Positions 44,430 through 55,509 of a stretch of 64,000 bases of DNA are shown piece after piece (the first letter of the stretch is position 1; each line of letters opens with the position of its first letter). The position numbers and the translations under genes are program-made. The notes beneath the pieces are model-generated. The model was not told where the DNA came from, did not search any database, and saw nothing but the letters and a program-made list of their open reading frames with translations. The DNA comes from Cyathus striatus (taxonomy: Eukaryota; Basidiomycota; Agaricomycetes; Agaricales; Nidulariaceae): positions 434,001 through 498,000 of the forward strand of contig JAOVFP010000001.1 in the NCBI GenBank assembly GCA_025738555.1, written 5' to 3'.

Positions 44430-45395
44430 CTATCGTCGATCAGCACTTAGTGTTCATCAGGAGTTAGTGTTGGGCATTTTTGACCGCCTTCCCGACCTTT
44501 ATTTCTCTCAAAATTTCACATATAACTATTCCTTACTTCAATAAACACGAATACCACTTTTTTTGTCAGTATGAGCTCATTTACTGTGTTTATGTTTTTG
44601 GAAGTCGTCACGCTGGCCGTGTTACGGCTGAGAGGAATTTTAATGAAATGATCATTTTTTGATGGCGTCAAACATCACGTAACCTCGTTTAAAGTCAATA
44701 ACGCGACAGTGAGGAACGTGTCGTGACTCACATACGACACTGAGTGCTTGGGCTGGCTCTCAAGCCTCTAGGATATTATGGCTAGTGGCAGTTCACAAAG
44801 CCAAAGTCATGTGTTTCATGACCAAGATTATGAGAAAAGTATTCAAGCTGCAATTACCACAAAAAGGGATGGAACTTGCAAATTCTGGACAGATGCTGCT
44901 AAAGCATGTTGTGCATGTGCAAGCCAGAAGCGGCATGAACATTCACACATCAATGAGAATGCCGATATGACCGAGAATGCGAATGCTTTGGAATGTAAAT
45001 TGTAGAATCATGTAGAACAGTATAGATATATTTACTAGTATAAAATTACAATGAAATTCCTGTATGTACATTAAGTGTGAATCTATTCCCCCATTTCCTT
45101 ACTCCTAATATTGTGTGAACCTAAGTCTTAGTTGCCTGCGCACCTTGGTAAGTACTATTTATTTAGATACTATCACAATAAAGCAAACAGTGTAAGTCAA
45201 CCATTACTTGAATTTTCTCTTTATTTTGTGCCGTAGCTCATTTAGAAATGCTTTAGGTTAACATTAATACCCTTCGACAACGTGCAAATCGGTTAGAAGT
45301 GCCATCAAAGCTATCAACGGAGTTCGAATACGAGGCAATGTCACAGCTATGACAACACTAAGTCCTGATGAACACTAAGTCCTGATTGATGATAG
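44430..45395. mobile_element. TA-flanked TIR element #5, 966 bp
   Basis: The left end CTATCGTCGATCAGCACTTA then GTGTTCATCAGGAGTTAGTG, and the right end as reverse complement CTATCATCAATCAGGACTTA then GTGTTCATCAGGACTTAGTG, make terminal inverted repeats of about 44 bp. TA precedes (44428-44429) and follows (45396-45397) the element, as for Tc1/mariner-type insertions. The interior carries a 75-codon ORF and an AATAAA near 45177 but no transposase. Confidence 0.75.
44778..45005 (+). CDS. 75-residue ORF inside TIR element #5, unknown
   Basis: MASGSSQSQSHVFHDQDYEK is followed by GTCKFWTDAAKACCACASQK and RHEHSHINENADMTENANAL, an N-terminal Ser/Gln start, a Cys cluster (C-x9-CC-x-C) and an acidic polar tail. 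It lies wholly between the terminal inverted repeats, with a long CG-containing region upstream that could act as promoter. No transposase similarity is seen. It may be a captured gene fragment or a chance frame. Confidence 0.3.
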   Translation: MASGSSQSQSHVFHDQDYEKSIQAAITTKRDGTCKFWTDAAKACCACASQKRHEHSHINENADMTENANALECKL

Positions 45396-45397
45396 TA

Positions 45398-46105
45398 CCG
45401 AGGCTGACAGCTCCCTGTCGCGCCAAGCTCGCGTTTGCATCAGCATAATATAAAATAGCATTGCTCATATGTCGGGAAGAGGCGGCATTGGAAACCAAGT
45501 TGGCAAGAGACCGAATAGGATGTTGCACTGGAAAGAAGAATTTGAGGAGAATTAAACTGTTGTCCAACCCACACTGTACTACTGTCAGTTAATTATGGAG
45601 GATGATGATACATCTCTTCGTCTGTGTTTTAACTCATTGTCATCATGTAAATAACTGACCAATTGACCTTTCAAGTACTGTGATTCTTGTTGTCAACGCG
45701 CAAGGGCCAAAAAAAAAAATCAGTGTGCAGACACAAAAAATAAAGTGACTACACACATAGCTGGAGAAAAACAGTGCAGGGATTTCTGACGTGATAACGT
45801 CGGAAAAGTATACACGTGTGAATATACCTCGGGCTGTAGAGAATTGAAGCAGAATTAGAATGCCTCATTATTATTACTTTATCTATGACATTGATTCTAT
45901 CTAATTGGTTTTTACTTTTGCCGTCACTTGCCGCTGCTAAGCTGCTACATTGTCTTCGTCCTCATGTCATAATTCCGTACACATGTCAGCAGTAGTTTCA
46001 AAGCACATAAGTACTTGCGACGAGAGGTCTCCCAGGTAGTGATATTGCCTGTGCCGGGAGTCACATGATGTCCCAGGTGGGGGAGAGCAAGGGGACTTCT
46101 TCCGA
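45398..46105. other. Spacer between TIR elements
   Basis: No gene recognised. An A9-10 run at 45711-45719 is the only notable simple sequence. Confidence 0.35.
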
Positions 46106-46107
46106 TA

Positions 46108-46447
46108 CTGTACCATTTTGACCGATTGTTCGCTCATTTTGAGCGTGACCGAAAATTTGGGTTCATTGTTCAGTTCAGGGACCAATTCAGTGCATGACAT
46201 GCTTAAGATTTGTTCATGCCAACAATGTTCATTGTCCTCAGATTTTTAACAATGATGGACATGAAACACTATTTTATGATATATAATACATACATCTAAT
46301 GTAAAAAAAAATTTGTCAAAATTATGCCTTATTTAATTGCCCTGACCCTTTGTTCAGTGCTCTCTGGGACGCATGACAAGGCCTGAATTTGTTCTGTTCG
46401 GAGACCCTGCATGACGCGTGACCGAACAATTGGTCAAAATGGTACAG
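46108..46447. mobile_element. TA-flanked MITE #1, 340 bp
   Basis: The left end CTGTACCATTTTGACCGATT then GTTCG; the right end, reverse complement, CTGTACCATTTTGACCAATT then GTTCGGTCACGCG. TA flanks both sides (46106-46107, 46448-46449). No coding capacity. Confidence 0.8.
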
Positions 46448-46627
46448 TACTCATTACTCCAAATGGCTGTTGCTGCTGTCCAAGGCATATTTCTCTCCTT
46501 TCAAACCGTTTTACATATTCACTGACATAAAATAGTGTACAGAAGTGTCGGATAGCATTCCAGGGAAGGTGTTCGGAATCAAGTGGGATCACGAGACAAA
46601 GACTTCCCATCCATATCCTTTTTGCTA

Positions 46628-48372
46628 CTGCACCCTTTTGACCAACTATTCAGTAACATGTCACATGACACCATGAACACAAACAGATATATGTTTCGTA
46701 ACGCATCACACTGCTCCATGAACAGAGGTACGAGGAAATTTGAAAACAGCTGAAATTCAAAAAAAAAAATTGTTGCAATTTGCAATAATTTTGGCTAAAG
46801 AAAGTACTACTGTACTGTCTTAGGAACCCAGTCACATTAGTGTAAATTCGAATTTTATAACTTTTAAAGACTGTAAATTTAGAATAAAATACAAGTACTA
46901 CACAGAAGACCCTGTATAGAATCATTTCCAACTTTAATCGCATTTTTTGAAGTATTCTATGAGATGTTACGAATATTTTTATTGTGAGACCTCAGAAAGT
47001 GGAAAAACCGGAACCCGGCCACCCCTTATTAATAATATCAGGGCTTGTCTAGCAGCCGAACTAAGCTTACCGGACTTACTCGGACTTAACAACTAAATAT
47101 CATCTTCATTCCATGAATAACAATGATTTCGATGTTTGAAGCCACAAATTTGCACATTTTACTTCGACAGCTGCCATAATATATTAACCAATATTTATTC
47201 TACTTATTATGATTAACTACAGTGCTTTATCCGGCCTGTGGTATCCAATATTTGATATATTAGGACGAAAAAATGAGAAGTAGAGGTTCTGGATAGATCT
47301 ACAGTTTCTAAACAAAATAAAATAGCTAAAATTATGTTAAAACTTTAATAATAATGTAATGATTGTATGTATTCTGCATTATAATTTTTGTATTGTCTTT
47401 CTACCATTCATGAAAGATACAAACAGTTTAATGTACACCTTGAAACTGCTTCTTTGTACCACTCTGATGTGCAGATTGGCTAAATAGTATAGAAATGAGT
47501 GAAAATGAGATTTATATAACAGTACAAATCAATACAGAGGGCTTTAGAATAGATATATAGCATGATTGTATGCTTTGGATGTGCTGCATACAGCTGCAAC
47601 ATTACCTTCCTTCTAGAGTGTGGGAATCTGCATCTTAGATTTAGCCAATTTTGGTTGTAGCGGTCAACTAAGTTCTGAATTTCTCGATGTACAGGAGAGT
47701 AGCAATCTAAATACTTATACACTATATAGATAATATAGTAATGTACTGTACTGTATCAAAAATTTGCACAAATGGCTGATGTGGAAGCTCGAGGATGAGC
47801 TGTGACCGGGTTCCAGGTGTGGCCGAGTTCCTGATAGCCGACAGTACTAATACTGTGCAACCACTGTGTATCGTTTAGTGTTCTTCATAAGTCATTGAAG
47901 AATATAATGCATTTTTTAATTCCTTTGAACGTGTCCTACTTTACCAACAACCTCTTTCAGTTTACATTCTGTGGGATTCAGAATAATTGAAAGTGAAGCA
48001 ACTCGAGCAAGAGCTCGCACACTATACATACTTATAACACACATCACAAGTAGGTAGATATTTACTACTATACTTTACGAGCCCACATAAACAGCAGGGT
48101 GGTCTAATAAACTAACTTAGATATATTTGTAAATAGTGTAAATAGCTCTCGACCACCTACATACTTAGCATCGTATGGTAGCTTTAAATAGATTTTTTTT
48201 AATAATAAAAAAGGGCTCGCACAGACGTGTCATAATGATTATGTAAGCTAAGTAATTACTCACTGAACAGATCTTCCATTCGTCACGCATCACACTGACC
48301 CTTGAACAGAGGGTCCAACTGTTCATCGTCATCACAGCGTAATTGGATGAACAGTTGGTCGAAAGGGTGCAG
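46628..48372. mobile_element. TA-flanked TIR element #2, 1.75 kb
   Basis: The left end CTGCACCCTTTTGACCAACT then ATTCA; the right end, reverse complement, CTGCACCCTTTCGACCAACT then GTTCA. TA lies at 46626-46627 and 48373-48374. Subterminal text GCATCACACTG is also mirrored. The interior has no transposase; inverted GGAACCCGG-like words near 47011 and 47812 may mark a nested insertion. If the ends belong to two separate elements the size is wrong. Confidence 0.6.
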
Positions 48373-48374
48373 TA

Positions 48375-50575
48375 TCCCATCGAGCTGTCCGTGAAACTTA
48401 TGCACACCCGCCTCGAGTCCAGGCTTCACATATTCTCTGTCTCCACGTCCGAAAATCGCACCTCCTGATCGCGCTCGAATCCACCCACCAGAACTGCACG
48501 CGTCGAACTGAATGGCGACAAGAAGCCGGGCAATCCAACCGAGAGCGTACGGAGCTGAGGAGGAGGGGGGTTGTCTGAAATCGAGCACTTGATGAGGCAT
48601 GTCTGATATATCAGCCCTTGTAGTTACAGTAAAAACCTGATGTATGGATCGTTGTAAGTTACAGGTGGGGTGCTGATATATCACTCATTGTAGTTACAGT
48701 TCCATCTGCCTGCAGGCAGCCAAATACAGACTGTATTCGCGACAATTGCCTTTTCCTCATGTTCGTCTACTAATCATCAAAATTCGAGATCCAAATCTGT
48801 AAATGTAAAATAAGTGGGCTTCAATGTGATTATTTCGCGCTATCCCAAGCAATTTTATTAGGCTTCAAAAGGGACTGTACACCGGCTGCTACTACATTTT
48901 AGTGGTATTTTTGTGTTCATTTATGCATGTCATTGCATTACATATTTTTTAAATAAGTAGCGGAAATGTATCTATAAGAAAATAATATGGAGTATAGTAT
49001 ATTTGTATGTACTTCTCCAAGTATTATAGAAAACTAAGAGGTACATACTGTGGTATTTTTTGCTTACACATTGTGGTGAAACCGACTAACGACGCCAAAA
49101 CGATGCTCCAGTGTGCACACTTTCCGATGATGCGCGCTTACATAACTATAATATATTCACACGAGCATCGTGCCGGTGACGCCGGAACATGCAGAGGTTT
49201 ATGCAGCACAGAAACATAGCATGCATACATGATTCTTCCTCGTAATTGCAAAATAAAAATAGGGTAACACTCCAGTTTACCAAAATATGATAATATATAC
49301 TGTTTAACATCCATTTTCGACCGACAGGAGTTTTGGTCTGACGAAAATCTAAGATCCTTAGAAACAAGCACTATTGTATAGGTCATTGTACCTCAATTCC
49401 ATTCGAATTTTGACTTTAATTTTGACTCTTAGGAATCATTATGGACCTTATGGTTAACCCATGAGTATCCGAATATGCCCGTGGCAATGTGTAGGCTCGT
49501 AGACGTTTGTTGTAGGTGGCCCGCTGTGTGGAGTTTGCTTTCTACACATATCTCGATATCTATAAAGCGGGCTGACACGATATTTTGCTTTTAGTTACCA
49601 TAAAATACCATAAGTACATATATAAGATTGCGACAGTAATACAAACGAGACGGAGGAGCAATCGAGGAGCAATTGAGGGGTGATTTTGATGTCGGGAGGA
49701 GGAAGGTATCTCTTCAGCTTGATACTCTGTAAGCAGATTAATAAAATAAAATGATGTCACATACATACATACTATGGTGTTATATACCAAAGTCGTTGAG
49801 AAGAAAGTTACTGAAATGAAGTACCTACAGCAGTGAAAAGTGCAATGAAAAGGAGGAGGAAGGGATTTATGTACCTCAGTCCCCTGTGGCACGATAGCTA
49901 CCATTTTTTGTAATCGTACGAGCGTATATTGGCGATATATATATCCCAGGTTCTGAGCCTAACGTCCTTAAAATGCGGGCGCCATGGAGGAGGGATGGGT
50001 GAGAGAAGGGGTGAGTATAAGAAGAACCTCCACAAATCGAGTTCTTGTAGAACGATTAGTGCCATACGACGCCATTATGAAGGCATACAGTCGGTTATTC
50101 CAGTCCCAAACTTAAGAAACAGAAGATATGATAGAAGATATATTGCCGTATATCTGCAGGAGGCGCAAAATGGCGGTGACCGACATTACCGACACACCTG
50201 CGGCGCGTTGCATGTTGCATGACTAATGCCGCTGCGAAGAGTGCCTCATGCATCAGCCACTCCTTCCTATTTGGGAACAACCTGTAAGTTACAGTGATCC
50301 ATACATCACAAAACTACAGTATCGCCTGAATCGAGCGATGTTGCTCAGGATCTGTGGTAGTTCCAAGTGGCAGCTTGGTTACTGGAGGAAGCTTCGACAC
50401 GTATTACCCACATCCTTAGACTTGAAGGCTCAAAACCGCCAAATCGATCCTTCCGTCCCGGACGCATTTTGACGAAGGAGATACTATACTGCTCAAGATC
50501 TTCGAACTGGTCCTCCTCGCCGTTCTTCCCCTACACCGCCTTCCTCCCATCCTCATAATCGCCCATCCGAACCTC
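48375..50575. other. Non-coding stretch, short duplication only
   Basis: CTGATATATCAGCCCTTGTA then GTTACAGT at 48603 and CTGATATATCACTCATTGTA then GTTACAGT at 48673 form a 70-bp direct duplication. A 133-codon minus frame (48283-48684) crosses the MITE end and has no motif. Nothing else is recognised up to repeat X. Confidence 0.4.
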
Positions 50576-50579
50576 AGTA

Positions 50580-50790
50580 GGATCAAACAAAACTCACTAC
50601 AAGACACGTTAACTTCATGCCAAATGCCGCCCTTGCGCCTAACCTTAATAGAGCGTGGCTATCCTGCGTCCCCCTCCCCCACTTCATAATCCTCCTTCGA
50701 AGCTTCACACCCAGGAGTCCTGGTGGAGTCCATACTCGATGGGTCTTATTCGATTAGCTTAAAGAAGCAGATCGGAAGAAAGAGCCTTTG
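50580..50790 (+). repeat. Dispersed repeat X, copy 3
   Basis: ACTCACTACAAGACACGTTA, GTGGCTATCCTGCGTCCCCC and TTCACACCCAGGAGTCCTGG match copy 1, then TCGATGGGTCTTATTCGATT, which recurs inverted at 55216-55240. Confidence 0.75.
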
Positions 50791-51742
50791 CCAAGCGCCC
50801 ATAAAACATTTTATTAAGCTTGCGAATATCTCACGCGTCTTTATAAATTCAAAGTGTCAGTTTTTGTCACAGAAGTATCACGGCGCTCGGGTACTCCCCG
50901 AGTGACGCCCGCAGCGCCCTCCCCCTTTCCCGCGCCCTTGCAAAGATAAATCTAAGCTCTAATATTACTTCAAGGTGTCTAATAGCTGGCATTCCACCCA
51001 TTCAATATATCTGCAGAAATAGGACAGCCAATGCACTATTTATGATTCTTTAGATCCTTGATTAGGGGTGTAAGCTTGGTGTAAGCACTCGGAGTGGCAT
51101 GTGCTGTAGGGTGAGGATCTTTAATATTTACAGCACCATAGTAAATTAAAACCCATAGCCTCGTAGAAATGCAAAAAACCCCAGATATGAATAATGGGAA
51201 TGACGAAAAAGTAAGTAGGACAGCGAGACTAGGATAGAAGGAAAAATACAACTTCGTGATATAGTACTTGTGAATCAGAAGTTTACCCTCTGAAGATCTT
51301 GAATAGTGTTTATCGTGATATACTTAACGACATCATAACGTTTAAAATGAGAAAACATAGAGTATTACTCACAAAACATATGTGGTTAGCCAATATGGAT
51401 TGTCCCTAATATCTTCCTTACATCATCTAAGTATGTGTGATTCAATAATCCTGACTTAGATATCTTCTGTTGGAGTATCATACATTATTCCATTAAGTGT
51501 TGCAAACCGTCTTAGTCTAGCAACAGTTTAACTTGCTATATGTAGAGCTGAATCCACTTAGACTTATCTGTTCACGTAGTGGCGGTAGAACAAATATATC
51601 TATCTCGTGTATAGTACAACAGCTGATTCGTGTCACAGACTCGCTGTGTACGGTATCATACAGTGCATTGGCGTGTGGCTACTAGTACTTTAGTAAAATG
51701 AATAAGTTATCAATAATTTAACGATAAAAGGATAATGAAAAC
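50791..51742. other. No gene recognised
   Basis: A GC-rich patch (CGGCGCTCGGGTACTCCCCG) at 50880-50935, then AT-rich DNA. No frame above 71 codons. Confidence 0.35.
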
Positions 51743-51750
51743 TTGAATAT
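51743..51750 (+). repeat. Left 8-bp target-site duplication (TTGAATAT)
   Basis: TTGAATAT directly precedes the terminus GGGCCGTCAACTTTTCGAG and recurs directly after the right terminus at 54502-54509. Confidence 0.8.
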
Positions 51751-54501
51751 GGGCCGTCAACTTTTCGAGTTCCTGGTAACTCGAATGGAACTCGACTGGA
51801 ACTCGACTGGAACTCGACTTTGGAACTTACCTGTAACTCGAAAAATGTAAATTGTATGGTATATGACAGAAATTCCAACACTGCTATGGATTGCTAGATT
51901 AATGTTCGCCTCCGCGCTCATTATTTCCCACGCCCCTGAACGTCGATCATTAATTTGATCTAATGCCTCTGCCTCCATCAAATTGATCAATGAGTGCCGC
52001 ACGTTGTTTTCCGCGGCACGTTTGATCACATTCATGTGCCTCGTCATCGTCATAAACAATGAGCACCCATTTTTTTCATTTCTAGTTGAGTTCATGGGCT
52101 ATTCCTCCCAATCTTTTTGTGAATACGAATGTATATTAAATACTTCGACAGTACAGCTAAATTACCTATGAAATAGTATGAAATGCTGATATTATTATTA
52201 TTCATATTATATTTTCTGTAAGCACAATACACTATGTTTATGCAACCAAGATGTTATATTACATACAAAATAACTAACTTCATATTGTAAAAAATAAATC
52301 ACAGGAAGAATCTAAAAACTGAGAGAAGAATGCACAAAATACGTGCTCACTGTTGAGCATGATGATGGAAGAAGTGCGACGCGATCACTATCAATGCATC
52401 AGAAGCGAGTGGAGATATCGGGGATTTGATGGCTGAAGTGATGGCGCTATTTTTACACATCCGCGGCGGCAGGGGTGGGCGTGGGAAACAACAAGCTAAG
52501 GAATCATGACGACAATGAGCACAATTATAAAGTATGGGTTTTTAGTAATGGAATTTGAGGAACTTAAAGTAGGAACTTAACTGGAACTCAACCGGAACTC
52601 GAATGGAACTCAACTCAAATTCAAGTGGAGTTGAGTTGTCATTTACCACTCGAAGGTAACTCGATGGTAACTCGACTGACACTCGAATTTAGCTTAAGCG
52701 AGGAACTCGATGGAACTTAACTTTTACTCAAAAAAAAATAAGCGAGGAACTCGACTCGATTCAATGGAACTTAACTTTCACTCAAAAAAATAAGCGAGAA
52801 ACTTAACTTTACTCAAGGGAACTTAACTTTTACTTGAAAAATAAGCAAGTTGTATAATGAATACCTTACAATAATTATACAGTAGTTTGTGTTGTTTCCC
52901 GCCCCCCCGCTCGCTGTTTCCCACGCTTATAATTTAATGTTTATTCATTTCCTATTAATTGCACATTCTTATTGTTGCCTGCACCTCCGCTCATAATTTC
53001 CCACGCTTCCGCTTAACATATCGCGCCTATATACTTTCGTGCTCACTGATTCCCATGCTCTGCTCATTGTCACCGCACCTCCGCTCATAATTTCCCACGC
53101 TTCCGCTATCATTCTGATCTCTACTCATACTATCTCGCCCTCCCACTCATGATTTCCCACGCTCTCGCTTCTCCTCTAATCCGCTCACAATTTCCCGTAC
53201 ATTTCATCATTCCCGCCCTCCCGCTCATAATTTCCCACGCCTTCGCTTTTCACTTCTGATGCTCACTGCTGTCCACTTCTATTTCCCACGCCTCCGCTTC
53301 TGCTGTTCACTGCTATCTGCATCCCCCCTCAACATTTTCCCACGCTTTCGCTGATCATTCCGACCTCTTTTCACTTTCCCGCCCTCCCGCTCATATTTTC
53401 CCACGCCTCCGCTTTTCACTTCTGGTGCTCATTACTGTCTGCTTCTACTTCCCACACCTCCGCTTCTATTGTTCACTGCTGTCCGCATCCCCGCTCAAAT
53501 TTTCCCACGCTTTCGCTTATCATTCCGACCTCTGTTCATTATCTCCCGCCCTCCTGCTCATAGTTTCCCATGCGTCCGCTCTTACTTTCCCACACAATTG
53601 ATACACTTTTCCAACAAATTACATAATCTACTGTAAAAAGCATGGAACATATTATTATAAAGGATTACATAAAAATGTAACTCGCATTTTTTATAAGTTT
53701 ATTTACATTATTACTTAATATAATATGGTCTACTATGTGTATAACAACCTACATTAAGTGATGCAAAAAGATTGAAAGAAAAGAGCAAGAACTGAGCTAA
53801 CAATTTAAGAAAAGACTTGCTCACTGTTAAGAATGATGACTAGGAAGAGTGCCCATCAACAGTCCCGCAATGTGTTCGTGTGTTGATGTCACGGTGATGA
53901 ATATTTGTGTTGATGTAAGTGATGAATAGTACAACACACGTGCAAATGTGTGTAAATAAAGGCGGGCAGAGTGCGTGGGAATTGTTGAGCAGAGCTGTAG
54001 AAAACATCGGGCGGGGGTATGGAAACAATTAGTGTACACTTACTGTACACTTGAACTTTTGAAATTAGAATATTCGGAACTCGACTTACAGGAACTAAAT
54101 ATAACTCGAGGGAACTTGACTTTCACCAAAAAAAACTTAACTTTAACTCGAAAAAATTAACAGGAGCTCGAAATGTTAGCATCCCCTCTACTTGACTTGA
54201 GGGAACTTGACTTTCACTCAAAAAATACAAGTGAGTAACTTAACTTGACTCAAAGGAACTTGACTTTCACTTAAAAAAAAATTAAGTGGTGAACTTAAGT
54301 TTACTCGAGGGAACTCGACTTTTCCAAAAATAAAAATGCAAGGAACTTAAGTCCACTCGAAATATGAAAAAGCCACTCGAGGTAACTTAACTTTGACTCG
54401 AAAAAGTTAAGCGAGATCAAAAGTGGAACTTGACTATAACTTAGGTGAGACTCGACTGTAACTCGAAAAACTCGACAGGAACTCGAAAAGTTAGCAGCCC
54501 C
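51751..54501. mobile_element. Non-autonomous element with AACTCGA subterminal repeats, 8-bp TSD
   Basis: The left terminus GGGCCGTCAACTTTTCGAGT and the right terminus, reverse complement, GGGGCTGCTAACTTTTCGAG both continue TTCCTG. An 8-bp duplication TTGAATAT abuts both ends. Subterminal zones are crowded with GGAACTCGACT/AACTCGA words (51765-51845, 52560-52860, 54060-54490). Eight-bp duplications are typical of hAT and Zisupton-like elements, and clustered subterminal motifs are typical binding sites of such transposases. The interior (2.7 kb) has no transposase. It contains an internal duplication (52200-52860 resembles 53690-54490) and a second right-end-like terminus at 54157-54181. Confidence 0.8.
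52890..53600 (+). repeat. CCGCTCATAATTTCCCACGC short-repeat cluster
   Basis: About 15 imperfect copies of CCGCTCATAATTTCCCACGC and CCTCCGCTTTTCACTTCTG at 20-60 bp spacing inside the element. Single words also occur near 51910-51945 in its left half. Non-coding. Confidence 0.85.
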
Positions 54502-54509
54502 TTGAATAT
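54502..54509 (+). repeat. Right 8-bp target-site duplication (TTGAATAT)
   Basis: Identical to 51743-51750 and directly outside the right terminus GCAGCCCC. Confidence 0.8.
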
Positions 54510-54778
54510 AGGTAAGGTAGCGTGTCTATGCATGTGTGTACTTACTACTCCTACTATTAATGTATTCATGGTGCTCGACCCCATTTGTCAACACTGCTAC
54601 ACCGCTATCTTCATTAATTCCAATTTCTCTTAATATTGCTAGTTTAAGGACTCCGGTTGGTGAATACTATCTATTTTTTAAACATTCAAAAGACATTATT
54701 ACAATTGTACCAGCTGGCTACGAAGCTGTAACATCTTCTAGTTTTCAGAGCTGGTCCTAGCAATCACATTAAATGGTA

Positions 54779-55006
54779 CTAATACATATTTACTGTGCTA
54801 GTACTCGTATGTTTTTCTACATTTACATAATACGATGTCTGTGGAATAAGTGATGGACTTGTGTACGCACTTCCATGACTCACGCCGCCTGGTGCGCCGG
54901 CCAGTTGCAAAGACATCAATTTTTCACCAATTAGGCTTGAAGATACTTCAGTATGAAAATCTCTTGTTCTATGCACCATATTCAATCGCAATAAAATAAA
55001 TCGCAC
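54779..55006 (-). pseudogene. Possible fragment of a Plavaka-type transposase N-terminus
   Basis: MVHRTRDFHTEVSSSLIGEK then LMSLQLAGAPGGVSHGS can be laid over RTRADFEYTETAVMGLLSEK, LVNAQLAGIHNGWSVGGS of the copy at 22063-24640: RTR, DF, TE, L, EK, L and QLAG coincide. No other part of the transposase is nearby. Chance similarity is possible. Confidence 0.3.
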
Positions 55007-55199
55007 AATGAAGTGGGGGCGAAGACTGGCAAAAGGTGCGAAACCTCAAATTGCTTCAAAGGCGGCAAAATGACGGGGTAGCTGAGCGCATCAAAGTCAC
55101 ACGCTCGAAGCTTCTGTCACGCACAAGGAAATTCCCTATTGGCTGGAAGGTTTTATGGTAAACGTACAATATGCATTCCGAAACGGGATGGAGAATCAT

Positions 55200-55320
55200 G
55201 CCCGCCTGCTTCTCTAACCTAATCGAATAAGACCCATCGACTGTTCCCTCGTCCTGGTGAGCGCAATACCACGGCCTTCGATGCAAAGCTGATGTGTTCG
55301 TGGTTATAGTTGGGGGCATG
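55200..55320. repeat. Dispersed repeat X, copy 4 (mosaic)
   Basis: TCTCTAACCTAATCGAATAA then GACCCATCGA is the inverse of 50729-50770, whereas GTGAGCGCAATACCACGGCC and AAAGCTGATGTGTTCGTGG are in the same strand as copy 1. The block is therefore rearranged relative to the other copies. Confidence 0.65.
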
Positions 55321-55509
55321 TTAATAGTCGTAATTCGTACCATTTAGGTACGGATATGGTTGTCTTTGGGTGCGGGCTATGTGTGTTCTGCGAGGGTACA
55401 ATATTTGGTAGTTTTGACAGGGTACGAATATCGTACCCTCACAATCAAATTTGTCTCGCACCATATGTACCATATTATTATGTAATCCAGTAAATATAAG
55501 GAGTAATTT

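Noticed and set aside
48283..48684. 133-codon minus ORF
   Set aside because: It crosses the right end of TIR element #2 and has no motif or neighbouring exon.
49560..50607. Several 60-114 codon ORFs on both strands
   Set aside because: No family motif, no splice-consistent continuation, and they overlap each other.
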